A DNA stretch of 64,000 nt from Stenotrophomonas sp. HITSZ_GD (GCF_029543105.1 NZ_JARQXB010000004.1:1-64000), one strand, 5' to 3'; shown: positions 54,052 to 63,463, numbered from the stretch's first letter. The notes: generated by a model not told the origin, from the sequence alone. A program made the numbers and translations.

Positions 54052-54114
54052 CTGTAGGAGCGGCTTCAGCCGCGACCGGATACCGCACGGTCGCGGCTGA
54101 AGCCGCTCCTACAG
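54052..54114. repeat. REP-like palindrome between convergent genes
   Basis: A perfect 27-bp inverted repeat (54052-54078 with 54088-54114) and 9-nt loop. Each arm begins with the GTAGGAGCGGCTTCAGCC motif that is shared by REP elements of Pseudomonas and Xanthomonadaceae (GTAG head). Two REPs head-to-head make a BIME-like unit. Placed in the 93-bp gap between the convergent DUF455 and lpxH genes. No RAYT transposase gene in the window. Confidence 0.88.
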
Positions 54115-54121
54115 CCGGTGC

Positions 54122-54868
54122 TCAACCGGCCGCCAGTGACTCCAGCGCCATCCCGTCCGCATCCACGCGCAGCACCGAACCCTGCTCGTACCAGTCGCCC
54201 AGCACCACGCGCGTGCACGACAGATCGCCGACCTGCACCGAGTGGATCGCCGGCCGGTGCGTGTGCCCGTGGATCATGCGGTCCAGCCCGTAGCGCGCGA
54301 AGGTGGCTTCCACTTCCGCCGGCGCCACGTCGGTCACGGTCTCGAACTGCGCGCGATCGCCTTCCTTCAACTCCGACTGCCGCGCCTGGCTCGCCGCGCG
54401 CGCCTGCTGCGCGAACGCCACGCGCGCGGCCAGGGGCTGGGACAGGAACTGCGCGATAAAGGCCGGGTCGCGCGTCTGCGCGCGGAACTGCTGGTAGGCC
54501 ACGTCGTCGGTGCACAGCAGGTCGCCGTGCATCAGCAGGGTGGGGCGGCCGTACAGGTCGATCACCGTCGGGTCGGGCAGGATGCGGAAACCCGCGCGGC
54601 GCGCGTAGTCCTCGCCGACCAGGAAGTCGCGGTTGCCGGCCATGAAGTAGACCGGCACGCCGCTGTCGGCGAGCGCGTGCAGTTCGGTGGCGACCGCATC
54701 GGCGGCGGGCGAGGGCGTGTCGTCGCCGATCCAGGCTTCGAACAGGTCGCCGAGGATGTACAGCGCCTCGGCCTGGCGCGCTTCGCCGCGCAGGAAGGCC
54801 AGGAACAGGTCGGTGATCGCCGGGCGCGCCGGGTCCAGGTGCAGGTCGGAAACGAAAAGGGTCGTCAT
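54122..54868 (-). CDS. lpxH: UDP-2,3-diacylglucosamine diphosphatase LpxH
   Basis: 248 residues. Calcineurin-type metallophosphatase: DLHLD (Asp8, His10), [17 protein letters not shown], and HGHTHRP are intact. Hydrolyses UDP-2,3-diacylglucosamine to lipid X in lipid A synthesis at the inner membrane. Starts at [11 protein letters not shown] as in Xanthomonas; an ATG three codons upstream is possible. Confidence 0.94.
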   Translation of the reverse strand: MTTLFVSDLHLDPARPAITDLFLAFLRGEARQAEALYILGDLFEAWIGDDTPSPAADAVATELHALADSGVPVYFMAGNRDFLVGEDYARRAGFRILPDPTVIDLYGRPTLLMHGDLLCTDDVAYQQFRAQTRDPAFIAQFLSQPLAARVAFAQQARAASQARQSELKEGDRAQFETVTDVAPAEVEATFARYGLDRMIHGHTHRPAIHSVQVGDLSCTRVVLGDWYEQGSVLRVDADGMALESLAAG

Positions 54869-54900
54869 GCCCGGCATTGTAGGCCAGGCATTGCCCCGCT

Positions 54901-55446
54901 TCAGAACAGGCGTTCCATCGGCAGGAAGCCCAGCGACAGGCTGGCCAGCGCGCTACCGATGGCGGTGGCGGCGAGCACGTCGCTGGGATAGTGCAGGCCC
55001 AGCACCACGCGCGAGAGCGCCACGCAGGCGGAGAAGGGCACCACCACCGGCGCCAGCCACGGGTAGTAGGCCAGCGCCACGATGCTGAAGGACACCGCGT
55101 GCAGCGTGTGGCCGGACGGAAAGCTGAACTCGTCCAGCGGTGCGACCCACGCGCGGATGCGCAGGTCGGCGGCATACGGGCGCGGGCGGCGCGTCCAGCG
55201 CTTGAGCGCCTTGTACAGGGTCAGCGCGATCACGCCGGTGGCGGCCATGTGCGCGCTGGCGCGCACGCCGTCCATGCCGTCCACGATCACCAGCAGCCCC
55301 ATCAGCGCGTACCAGAACACGCCATCGCCGAGGCGGCTGATGGTGGAGAAGAAGCGGCGCACCGGCGAGCGGCGGCACAACAGGTTGGCGCGCCGGCACC
55401 AGCGGGTCTCGCGCCCGCGCAACAGTTCAAGCCGCGTCGACAGCAT
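54901..55446 (-). CDS. PAP2-family membrane phosphatase
   Basis: 181 residues from ATG 55446. The three phosphatase motifs are present: KRWTRRPRP (KX6RP-type), [11 protein letters not shown] (PSGH), and [12 protein letters not shown] (SRX5HX3D). About five membrane helices. May dephosphorylate phosphatidate, PGP or undecaprenyl diphosphate. Its start lies 20 nt inside the glycosyltransferase gene, so the two are translationally linked. LpxH is downstream on the same strand; an envelope-lipid role is likely. Confidence 0.85.
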   Translation of the reverse strand: MLSTRLELLRGRETRWCRRANLLCRRSPVRRFFSTISRLGDGVFWYALMGLLVIVDGMDGVRASAHMAATGVIALTLYKALKRWTRRPRPYAADLRIRAWVAPLDEFSFPSGHTLHAVSFSIVALAYYPWLAPVVVPFSACVALSRVVLGLHYPSDVLAATAIGSALASLSLGFLPMERLF

Positions 55447-56569
55447 GGTGCCCCCCGGGCGCGATGAGCGATTGCAGGGTGTCGTCGAAATCGGCCACGA
55501 CACGGTCCGGATGCAGTTGCTTCATGGCCAGGCTGGCGGCTTGGCCGATGTTGCGGCGCAGGGCGTCGTCCTCGGCCAGGCGCACGGCCGAGTCGATGAA
55601 GGCCGCTTCGTCCGCCACCGCTGCACCGGTGATGCCATGGCGCATGTACTGGCGCGCGGCGCCGTAGTCGAAGGCGACGGTGGCCACGCCGCTGGCCATG
55701 GATTCGAGGGTGACGTTGCCGAAGGTTTCGCTGCGGCTGGGGAACAGGAACACGTCGCCGCTGGCGAAGTGGCGGGCGAGTGCATCGCCGCGTTGCACGC
55801 CGCAGAAGATGAAGTCGGGATTTTCACGCTGCAGGCGTTCGCGCATCGGACCATCGCCCACCCACACGAAGCGCGCCTTCGGACGCACCTGCTGCAGGCG
55901 GCGGAAGGCGCGCACGGCCAGCGGCAGGTTTTTCTCGCCGGCGATGCGGCCGACGTAGATGGCCGCCAGGCCGTTCTCGTCGATGCCCCATTGGGCGCGC
56001 AAGGCGGCGTCGCGGCGGCGCGGGTCGAACTGCAGGCTGTCCACCGCGCGGGCCAGCAGGCGCACCCGGGCGAATCCGTTGTCGTGCAGGAACAGGCGCA
56101 GTTCGTCGGTGGGCACCAGGGTGGCGCCGGCCTGGTTGTGGAAGCGGCGCATCCAGCGCAGGGCGGCACCTTGCAGCCAGGCGGCGCCGTATTCGGGCAG
56201 GTATTCGTCGAAGCGGGTATGGAAGCCGCTGGCCACCGGGATGCCGAGGCGGCGTGCGGCGCGCATCGCCGACCAGCCGAGCGGACCTTCGGTGGCGATG
56301 TAGAGGGCGTCCGGGCGATGCGCCTGCCAGTGCCGGGTCAGCCGCTGGATGGCGGGCAGGCCGAAGCGCAGGCCGGGATAACGCGGCAGCGAGGCGCCGC
56401 GCACGAGCAGGGTGTTGTCGTCGGCGTTGGCCGCGTCGGCGGGTTGACGGGGACGGACCACCTGCACCGTATGGCCGCGCGTGCGCAGCCCGGTTTCCAG
56501 CCCCTGGACGGTCAGGGCGACGCCGTTGACTTCCGGCGGGTAGGTCTCGGTAACGATGGCATAGCGCAT
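55427..56569 (-). CDS. Glycosyltransferase, GT4 family
   Basis: 380 residues. GT-B fold: N-domain opening MRYAIVTETYPPEVNGVALT, C-domain with YVGRIAGEKNLPLAVRAF and FLFPSRSETFGNVTLESMA (the EX7E donor-binding motif). Resembles SqdX/MgtA-like transferases that glycosylate diacylglycerol or phosphatidylinositol, but the acceptor cannot be known from here. Overlap with a PAP2 phosphatase suggests a glycolipid pathway (phosphatidate to DAG to glycosyl-DAG). The ribosome-binding site lies in a 7-bp hairpin next to the start. Confidence 0.85.
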   Translation of the reverse strand: MRYAIVTETYPPEVNGVALTVQGLETGLRTRGHTVQVVRPRQPADAANADDNTLLVRGASLPRYPGLRFGLPAIQRLTRHWQAHRPDALYIATEGPLGWSAMRAARRLGIPVASGFHTRFDEYLPEYGAAWLQGAALRWMRRFHNQAGATLVPTDELRLFLHDNGFARVRLLARAVDSLQFDPRRRDAALRAQWGIDENGLAAIYVGRIAGEKNLPLAVRAFRRLQQVRPKARFVWVGDGPMRERLQRENPDFIFCGVQRGDALARHFASGDVFLFPSRSETFGNVTLESMASGVATVAFDYGAARQYMRHGITGAAVADEAAFIDSAVRLAEDDALRRNIGQAASLAMKQLHPDRVVADFDDTLQSLIAPGGHHAVDAA

Positions 56570-56590
56570 GGCGACCTCCGGATGGTCGCC
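56570..56590 (-). promoter_or_regulatory. Start-proximal hairpin masking the GT4 ribosome-binding site
   Basis: A perfect 7-bp inverted repeat (56570-56576 with 56584-56590), loop of 7 nt. On the - strand the Shine-Dalgarno GGAGG spans loop and stem, and the ATG follows directly. It could lower or tune translation of the glycosyltransferase. Confidence 0.5.
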
Positions 56591-56877
56591 AGTTTTGGGG
56601 GAGGTGGTGGCGTGGGTGTGTCAGGCGTGTTGCGCTTAGATGACGGAGTGGGCCTGGTCTTGCAGATCAGATGATGGCGGGCAGATCTGAACTTTCGCGG
56701 CCGGGGCGCATCGCCGAGCTCGAAAGCTGTGTGGCGCGCTTTGCCAGCGCCTGCATCATGGTCGCGGCAGCCGGATTGCATGCTTGAGCATGTGCTCCAC
56801 GTTGCTTCGTATGGGACTCGTTAGCCACACGGCGCCGAAAAAGTCAGCCAACGGCCGGAATCCCTGATCGAAAACTG
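56591..56877. other. Intergenic region upstream of the GT4 gene
   Basis: About 290 nt with no supportable gene; less G+C-rich than average at its right end. On the - strand a single Pho-box-like half site (CCGTCAT, near 56645) occurs, too little to call. No promoter hexamers are convincing. The last 80 nt follow the stop of the - strand exported protein gene. Confidence 0.3.
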
Positions 56878-57429
56878 CTAGTCCGAAATCCAGACGTGCT
56901 GCCAGCTATTCGCCTGTCGGCAGTAGGCCACAGCATTGGCTTCGGTGAAGCCGTAGACTGCGAACGGATGGCTGCAGCGGATTGATAGAACCTCGCCTCG
57001 TTCGAGCGTAGGTCCATCGATCGCTTTCGTGCGTTCGAGGCGACCTGCGGGTTCGATCGTCACGAATACCCGCTGCTTGGAGTTCGGCCACATGTCGAGC
57101 GCATCCAGCTTCCACTGCGCTTCCTTACGGAGCGCCACCGTGATCAGCGTACGGTTGGCGTTCTTCGCCGGCATGGCGACCAGGTAATCGGCTTGACCAT
57201 CGCCATCGAAGTCAGCTGTCGCCACACCAAGGCACGCGCTCTGTTTTTGTGAGACTGCGTACTCGATGTCTTCTTCGAGATTATCGGATTCCTTGGGCAG
57301 GCGATAATCAGGATTCGCCTGCTCCAGGGCCTGCGCGAGGTCGCCGGGCAACAACCCGGCGCACAGGTTCTGTGCGCCATAAGCAGGCATTGCGATGACT
57401 AACATGGCTACTGCAATGATGGGTTTCAT
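56878..57429 (-). CDS. Small exported protein with an FG-GAP-like segment
   Basis: 183 residues, function unknown. Signal peptide 1-18 (ends AYG or YGA). Contains TADFDGDGQADYLV, an Asp-rich calcium-binding loop like FG-GAP/VCBS repeats, and four cysteines in the mature protein (Cys23, one in SACLG, one in IRCSH, one in AYCRQ). Base composition is visibly lower in G+C, and codon use (ATA, TTA, CGA, AGG-like) less biased, than in its neighbours, which suggests later acquisition. Possibly of inhibitor or immunity type. Confidence 0.7.
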   Translation of the reverse strand: MKPIIAVAMLVIAMPAYGAQNLCAGLLPGDLAQALEQANPDYRLPKESDNLEEDIEYAVSQKQSACLGVATADFDGDGQADYLVAMPAKNANRTLITVALRKEAQWKLDALDMWPNSKQRVFVTIEPAGRLERTKAIDGPTLERGEVLSIRCSHPFAVYGFTEANAVAYCRQANSWQHVWISD

Positions 57430-57556
57430 ATCCTGGTGCCCGAACCCTTATCCCCTGTAGGTCGGGAGGGAACACTAGCACCCGCCCGATCCCCTCGCTT
57501 GACCCTGCCTTTGAGTCGCGCCAGATCGGGGCGGCATGCGCCAGCGACCCCTGGGC

Positions 57557-59083
57557 TCAGGCCTCAAACGGCTTGAACACAATCCCCAGCCCCGCCATCC
57601 CCTCCACCTCAGCGATCAAATCCGCCCGCAGCAGCGGCCGCGACTGCAACCACTCCTGCGACAGCACCAGCGAAAGGCGGTTGTCGTTGGCGTTGAGTTC
57701 CAGCGTCGGGATCGGGTCGGACTCGTGCGCGCGGTGCAGCAGCACCGCCAGCCGCAGCAGCGCGGCCTTGCGACGGGTCGGCAGCAGCAGGCGGTCGGGC
57801 AGGGTGTCGAACGCGGTCTTGGAGACGTTGCGCCGATGCGTGCGCACCAGCGTCGCCAGCACTTGCTGCTCCTGCCGCGAGAAGCCGGCGATATCCGAAT
57901 TCTCCAGCACGTAGGCGCCATGCACGTGGTACTGGCTGTGGGCGATCATCAGCCCCAGTTCGTGCAGGCGCGCGGCCCAGCCGAGCACGCGCGCGTCGTC
58001 GCCATCCAGCTGCCAGGGCTCGGCGACCTGCGCCAGCAGGCGCTGCGCGGTGGCCGCCACGCGCTCGGCCTGGTTCTCGTCGATGGCGTAGCGATGCTCC
58101 AGCGCGGCCACCGAGTTGTCGCGCGGATCGCTGGCGCCGGCGCGGCCGAGCATGTCGTAAAGGATGCCTTCGCGCATCGCGGCCTTGCTCACCATCAGCT
58201 TCTCCAGGCCCAGGGCCTGGAACGCGGCTTCCAGCACCAGGATGCCGCCGGCGATGATCGGGCGGCGGTCGGCCGACAGGCCGGGCAGCTGGATGTCCTC
58301 GATGCGCTTGGCCTTGAGCAGCTCGTCGCGCAACACCGGCAGTGCCTGCGCGGTGATGGCGCCCTTGGTGAGCTTCATCGCCGCGCAGATCTCGCCGATC
58401 GACTTGTGCGTGCCCGACGAACCCACGGCTTCGTGCCAGCCCAGGGCGCGGTACAGCGTGGCGAACTGCTGGAACTCGGCGCCGATCTCGGTCAGCGCGT
58501 CCTTCCAGCGCTTCTTGGACAACTTGCCGCCGGGGAAGAAGCGCCGCGTGCTGGCGATGCAGCCGGCCTGCAGGCTCTCGCGCTCCAGCGTCTCGAAGCC
58601 GCGGCCGATGATGAACTCCGTCGAGCCGCCGCCGATGTCGATCACCAGCCGGCGCTGGTCTGGCTTGGGCGGTTGCGCGTGCGCGACGCCCAGGTAGATC
58701 AGGCGCGCTTCCTCGCGGCCGCTGACCACTTCGATCGGCGTGCCCAGCGCCGCTTCGGCCGGCCCGAGAAAGCTCTGCGGCGAACGCAGCTGGCGCACCG
58801 TGTTGGTGGCCAGCGCACGCACGCGCGCGGGCGGGATTTCGCGGATGCGCTGCCCGAATCGGGCCAGGCATTCCAGGGCCCGGGCGCGGGCCTCGGCCGA
58901 CAGGCCGCCCTTGCCGTCCAGGCCATCGGCCATGCGGACCGTCTCGCGCAACCGGTCCACCACCCGCAGCTGCCCGAGCATGTAGCGGGCGATGATCATG
59001 TGGAAGCTGTTGGACCCCAGGTCGACGGCGGCCAGCAGGTCACCGTCCTGCAACGGCGGGGAAGTCGGGGAGGTATTCGGCAT
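57557..59083 (-). CDS. ppx: Exopolyphosphatase (Ppx/GppA family)
   Basis: 508 residues. ASKHA fold with phosphate-binding loops VDLGSNSFHM and VIDIGGGSTEF; catalytic glutamate region NTVRQLRS. C-terminal HD-like helical domain (about 320-508; HELGLMIAHSQYH). Releases phosphate from the ends of polyphosphate, or acts on pppGpp. Upstream ppk makes its substrate, 144 nt away on the same strand. Start at the ATG complemented at 59081-59083 (MPNTSP). Confidence 0.92.
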   Translation of the reverse strand: MPNTSPTSPPLQDGDLLAAVDLGSNSFHMIIARYMLGQLRVVDRLRETVRMADGLDGKGGLSAEARARALECLARFGQRIREIPPARVRALATNTVRQLRSPQSFLGPAEAALGTPIEVVSGREEARLIYLGVAHAQPPKPDQRRLVIDIGGGSTEFIIGRGFETLERESLQAGCIASTRRFFPGGKLSKKRWKDALTEIGAEFQQFATLYRALGWHEAVGSSGTHKSIGEICAAMKLTKGAITAQALPVLRDELLKAKRIEDIQLPGLSADRRPIIAGGILVLEAAFQALGLEKLMVSKAAMREGILYDMLGRAGASDPRDNSVAALEHRYAIDENQAERVAATAQRLLAQVAEPWQLDGDDARVLGWAARLHELGLMIAHSQYHVHGAYVLENSDIAGFSRQEQQVLATLVRTHRRNVSKTAFDTLPDRLLLPTRRKAALLRLAVLLHRAHESDPIPTLELNANDNRLSLVLSQEWLQSRPLLRADLIAEVEGMAGLGIVFKPFEA

Positions 59084-59227
59084 GGCGCGAATGGTAGCGT
59101 GGGGCGCGTGGATGCGCAGTAGCCGGCAGGGGCACGCACGCGGCACACCGTGTCCCGCGTGAAGGCCCCAAGGCCCGGCCACCGCGGCCCCGCCGCACGG
59201 CGGGAACGTCGATGCGGCGGTGGCGGA

Positions 59228-61333
59228 CTAGAGCAGGCCTTCGAGCAGGGTCTGCTGCGCCGAATGCAGCGCCTCGCCCGGCGCCGGCACCTGCTTGCGG
59301 TAGACGCCGTCCGCGCCCAGCGTCCACGCATTGCAGTTGTCGTCGAGATAGTTCTGCAGCGCTTCGCGATGCACGCGCGCGGCGATGTCCGGATCCAGGA
59401 TCGGGAAGCAGGTTTCCACACGCCGCAGCAGGTTGCGCTCCAGCCAGTCGGCGCTGGCGCAGAACAGTTCCGGCGCGCCGTCGTTGCCGAACCAGTACAC
59501 CCGGCTGTGCTCCAGGAAGCGGCCGACGATCGAGCGCACGCGGATGTTGTCCGACACGCCCGGCACGCCCGGGCGCAGCGTGCACGCGCCGCGGATGATC
59601 AGGTCGATCTGCACGCCGGCCTGCGAGGCCTGATAGAGCGCGCGCACCACCTGCGCCTCGTTCAGCGCGTTCATCTTGGCGATGATGCGGCCCGGTCGGC
59701 CTTCCAGCGCCAGCTTCGTCTCGCGCTCGATGCGCTGCAGCACGCCGGCGTGCAGGGTGAACGGCGATTGCAGCAGGCACTTGAGCTTCATCTTCGGCGC
59801 CAGGCCGGAAAGCTGCTGGAACAGCAGGTGCACGTCGTTGCCGATGTCCGGATCGGCGGTGATCAGGCTCAGGTCGGTGTACGCGCGCGCGGTGCCGCTG
59901 TGGTAGTTGCCGGTGCCCAGGTGCACATAGCGGCGCAGCTTGCGCCCCTCGCGGCGCACGATCAGCAGCATCTTGGCGTGGGTCTTGTAGCCCACCACGC
60001 CGTAGACGACCTGCACGCCGGCTTCCTGCAGCTTGTCGGCCAGGCCGAGGTTGGCCTCTTCGTCGAAGCGGGCGCGCAGCTCGACCACCACGGTGACGTC
60101 CTTGCCGTTGCGCGCGGCCACGATCAGCGCATCGACGATCGCCGAATCCTTGCCGGTGCGGTACAGCGTCTGCTTGATCGCCAGCACGTTCGGGTCCAGC
60201 GCGGCCTGGCGGATCAGGTCGAGCACGGCGGTGAACGCATCGAAGGGGTGGTGCAGCAGCACGTCGCCCTTGCCGGCGATCTCGAAGATGCCGTCGCTGT
60301 CGCGCAGCGTGCGCGGGTTGAACGGCGGGTATTTCAGTTCCGGCCGCTGCACCAGGTCGTACACCTGCACCACGCGGCTCAGGTTGACCGGGCCGGCGAT
60401 GCGGTACACGGCGTTGTCCGGCAGGCCGAAGTTCTGCAGCAGGGTGCGCACGATCGGCTTGGGCATGTCCTCGGCGATCTCCAGCCGCACCGCCGGCCGG
60501 TAGCCGCGGTCCACCAGCTCGTCGCGCAGCGCCAGCGCCAGGTTTTCCACTTCCTCCTCGTCGACCACCAGCTCGGAGTTGCGGGTGACGCGGAACTGGT
60601 AGGCGCCCTTGACCTCCATGCCGGGGAACAGCTCGTCGACGAAGGACGACAACACCGAGGACAGGAACACGAAGCTCTGCGTGCCGGGCTCGGACAGGCT
60701 GTCCGGCAGTTGGATGATGCGCGGCAGCGAGCGCGGCGCGCGCACGATGGCCAGGTGGCCGGCGCGGCCGAAGGCATCGGTGCCTTCCAGCACCACGACG
60801 ATGTTCAGCGTCTTGTTGAGGATCTTCGGGAACGGATGTGCCGGGTCCAGCCCCAGCGGCGAGAGCACCGGCATGATCTCGTTGCGGAAATACGCGCGCA
60901 GCCAGCGCTTCTGCCGCGCGGTCCACGAATTGCGGCCCAACACGCCGACGCCGGCCTGGACCAGCGCCGGGCGCAGGATCTCGTTCCAGCAGTGGTACTG
61001 CTGCTCCACCAGTTCGGCGGCGCGGTCGTGCACGGCGTTGAGGATGGCCGTGGGGCTCATGCCATCGGGTGCCGGCGGCAGGCCGAATTCCTGCGCGTGG
61101 CGCACGGTGGCGGCGCGGATCTCGAAGAACTCGTCCAGGTTGGTGCACGAGATGCACAGGAAGCGCAGGCGTTCCAGCAGCGGCACCTGTTCGTCCAGCG
61201 CCTGGGCCAGGACGCGGAAGTTGAAATCCAGCTGCGACAGTTCGCGGTTGAGGTACAGCGCCGGGTCGCGCAGGGGATCGTGCGCGACGGGCTCGGCGAT
61301 GGCGGTGACGGCGGCTTTCTTGACGCTGGCCAT
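59228..61333 (-). CDS. ppk: Polyphosphate kinase 1
   Basis: 701 residues. Makes polyphosphate from ATP. N-domain (YLNRELSQLDFNFRVLAQA), head domain, and the two catalytic C-domains with the phospho-histidine in YKTHAKMLLIVRREG and the partner GTGNYHSGTARAYTD. Other conserved parts: IKQTLYRTGKDSAIVDAL and RARFDEEANLG. Between phoR and ppx, consistent with control by phosphate supply. Confidence 0.95.
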   Translation of the reverse strand: MASVKKAAVTAIAEPVAHDPLRDPALYLNRELSQLDFNFRVLAQALDEQVPLLERLRFLCISCTNLDEFFEIRAATVRHAQEFGLPPAPDGMSPTAILNAVHDRAAELVEQQYHCWNEILRPALVQAGVGVLGRNSWTARQKRWLRAYFRNEIMPVLSPLGLDPAHPFPKILNKTLNIVVVLEGTDAFGRAGHLAIVRAPRSLPRIIQLPDSLSEPGTQSFVFLSSVLSSFVDELFPGMEVKGAYQFRVTRNSELVVDEEEVENLALALRDELVDRGYRPAVRLEIAEDMPKPIVRTLLQNFGLPDNAVYRIAGPVNLSRVVQVYDLVQRPELKYPPFNPRTLRDSDGIFEIAGKGDVLLHHPFDAFTAVLDLIRQAALDPNVLAIKQTLYRTGKDSAIVDALIVAARNGKDVTVVVELRARFDEEANLGLADKLQEAGVQVVYGVVGYKTHAKMLLIVRREGRKLRRYVHLGTGNYHSGTARAYTDLSLITADPDIGNDVHLLFQQLSGLAPKMKLKCLLQSPFTLHAGVLQRIERETKLALEGRPGRIIAKMNALNEAQVVRALYQASQAGVQIDLIIRGACTLRPGVPGVSDNIRVRSIVGRFLEHSRVYWFGNDGAPELFCASADWLERNLLRRVETCFPILDPDIAARVHREALQNYLDDNCNAWTLGADGVYRKQVPAPGEALHSAQQTLLEGLL

Positions 61334-61416
61334 GTGACCTTCTTGCGGTTTCTGCGGCGGTGGGAGGCGCGCGTCAGGCGACGCACGCTGTTGCGGTCAT
61401 ACCAATAGCACGGGCG

Positions 61417-62739
61417 TCATGTCGCATGCGTGTCCGGATCGCGCGGCAGCACGCGGCCCGGGCCGAAGTGACAGGAGAACTCGCTGCCCTTGCCGACCTC
61501 GCTCTGGATCTCCAGGCGTGCCTGGTGCAGGCCGAGCACGTGCTTGACGATCGACAGGCCCAGCCCGGTGCCGCCGCTCTCGCGCGAGCGGCTGCTGGAC
61601 ACGCGGTAGAAGCGCTCGGTGATGCGCGGCAGGTGCGAGGCCGGGATGCCGTAGCCGGTGTCGCGCACGGCCAGCACCGCGCCGCCGTCCGCCTCGCGGG
61701 CGAAGCGGATGCTCACCGTGCCGCCGGCCGGGGTATAGCGGATCGCGTTGGTCACCAGGTTGGAGAACGCGCTGTGCAGTTCCTTGTTGGAGCCGAGCAG
61801 GTCGCAGCGTGCCTCGTCGTGTACCTCGATGGTGTGGCGGCCGTGGCTGTGCGCCTCGGCTTCGCGCCGCAGCGTGGCCAGCATCGGCGCCATCGCCACC
61901 GTCTCCTCGCCGAGCTCGTCCTGCGATTCCAGGCGCGAGAGGGTGAGCAGGTCCTCCACCAGCTGCGCCATGCGCTGGGACTGCTTGCGCATCTCGGTGA
62001 GCATCGGGCCCGAATCGGGGAAGTCCTCCGGGTCGAGCATGTCCAGGTAGCCATGCACGACGGTCAGCGGCGTGCGCAATTCGTGGGAGACGTTGGCGAC
62101 GAAGTCGCGGCGCACCTGCTCCAGGCGCAGCAGCTTGCTGACATCGCGCGCCACCAGCAGCCAGTAGTCGTCCGAGTAGGGGATCAGGCGCAGGTTGAGG
62201 CGCAGGTTCGCATCGACCGGCGAGGGCGCATCGAGCATCGGCTCGGCATTGCGGCCGGCCGCCAGCCAATGCGCGAGCGGCAGCGGTTGCAGGCGCTCCA
62301 CCACGGGAGCACCGAGGTCGCCCGGGTGGTGCAGGCCCAGCAGCCCGCCGGCGGCCTCGTTGAACCACTGCACGCGCTGGCTGTTGCGGTCCACCACCAC
62401 CACGGCGTCGGGCAGGGCGGCGGCGGCGGCGCGGTAGGTGCGCAGCATGTCCACCAGGCGGCGCTTGCGGGTGCGCATCTCGCCCTGGCTGCGGTACAGC
62501 AGCCGGTCCAGCTCGTTCCAGGCGCCGTTGGCCGCTTCGGGTTCCCAGCGCTGGCGGGCGGTCAGGCGGCGCAGCACGCGGCGCAGGCGCCAGTAGGACC
62601 ACGCCAGCGCGGCCAGCGCGGCCAGCGCGAGCGCCATCCAGGCATGCCCCAGCGCGAGGCCGAGGACGAGCGCGGCCAGCAGCCACACGGCGAGCGCGCC
62701 GAGCGTGCGGATCCAGGCGGAACGGATGTGTTGGGGCAT
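61417..62739 (-). CDS. phoR: Phosphate regulon sensor histidine kinase PhoR
   Basis: 440 residues. Two membrane helices at the N-terminus (about 8-48), then a charged linker, a PAS domain (about 90-195; LPDAVVVVDRNSQRVQWFNEAAG), the H-box VSHELRTPLTVVHGYLD (phospho-His), and ATPase motifs (NLVTNAIRYTPAGG, DTGYGIP, GGTGLGLSIVKHV). As in E. coli, there is no large periplasmic domain; phosphate is sensed through Pst/PhoU. 34 nt after phoB. Confidence 0.94.
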   Translation of the reverse strand: MPQHIRSAWIRTLGALAVWLLAALVLGLALGHAWMALALAALAALAWSYWRLRRVLRRLTARQRWEPEAANGAWNELDRLLYRSQGEMRTRKRRLVDMLRTYRAAAAALPDAVVVVDRNSQRVQWFNEAAGGLLGLHHPGDLGAPVVERLQPLPLAHWLAAGRNAEPMLDAPSPVDANLRLNLRLIPYSDDYWLLVARDVSKLLRLEQVRRDFVANVSHELRTPLTVVHGYLDMLDPEDFPDSGPMLTEMRKQSQRMAQLVEDLLTLSRLESQDELGEETVAMAPMLATLRREAEAHSHGRHTIEVHDEARCDLLGSNKELHSAFSNLVTNAIRYTPAGGTVSIRFAREADGGAVLAVRDTGYGIPASHLPRITERFYRVSSSRSRESGGTGLGLSIVKHVLGLHQARLEIQSEVGKGSEFSCHFGPGRVLPRDPDTHAT

Positions 62740-62773
62740 GGGGCGGAAACCGGCGGCGTGCAGCGCGATGCCG

Positions 62774-63463
62774 TCAGGTCGCCGCCGAGAACCGGTAACC
62801 CGATCCGCGCACGGTCTGCACCATGTTCTCCAGGCCGAACGGTTCCAGGGTCTTGCGCAGGCGGCGGATGTGCACGTCGATGGTGCGCTCCTCCACGTAG
62901 ACGCTGCCGCCCCACACGTGGTCCAGCAGCTGGGTGCGGCTGTAGACGCGCTCGGGGTGGGTCATGAAGAAGTGCAGCAGGCGGTACTCGGTGGGGCCGA
63001 TCGGCACGGGGGAGTCGCCGGCGAACACGCGGTGCGCGGCGCCATCGATGCGCAGCTCGCCCACCGCCACGCTGCCGTCCTCGTCGTCCTCGCGCGCGCG
63101 GCGCATCACCGCGCGGATGCGCGCCAGCAGCTCGCGCGCCGAGAACGGCTTGACCACGTAATCGTCCACGCCGGCTTCCAGGCCGCCGACGCGGTCGTTC
63201 TCCTCCCCGCGCGCGGTCAACATGATGATGGGGATCTCGCGGGTCAGCGTGTCCTTGCGCCAACGGCGGGCCAGGTCCAGGCCACTGGTGCCCGGCAGCA
63301 TCCAGTCCAGCAGGATGAGGTCGGGCACGCGGTCGGCGATGGCGGTCTGCGCTTCGCGGGCGTCGCCGGCGTGGATCGGCTCGAATTCACCCTTGCGCAG
63401 GGCAAAGGCGACCATGTCGCGGATCGCGGGTTCGTCATCGACGATCAGGATGCGTTTCTGCAC
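62774..63463 (-). CDS. phoB: Phosphate regulon response regulator PhoB
   Basis: 229 residues. Receiver domain with Asp54-region phosphoacceptor (LILLDWMLPG), acidic pocket VDDEP and the switch lysine VVKPFS; C-terminal winged helix (TIDVHIRRLRKTLEPFG) that binds Pho boxes. Starts with GTG (complement at 63461-63463), no evident RBS. A Pho box with a following -10 lies upstream, so it should be self-activating under phosphate limitation. Confidence 0.95.
   Translation of the reverse strand: MQKRILIVDDEPAIRDMVAFALRKGEFEPIHAGDAREAQTAIADRVPDLILLDWMLPGTSGLDLARRWRKDTLTREIPIIMLTARGEENDRVGGLEAGVDDYVVKPFSARELLARIRAVMRRAREDDEDGSVAVGELRIDGAAHRVFAGDSPVPIGPTEYRLLHFFMTHPERVYSRTQLLDHVWGGSVYVEERTIDVHIRRLRKTLEPFGLENMVQTVRGSGYRFSAAT

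Noticed and set aside
56512-56781. 89-codon - strand frame upstream of the GT4 gene
   Set aside because: Pro/Arg-rich, overlaps the GT4 start and the hairpin, no ribosome-binding site.
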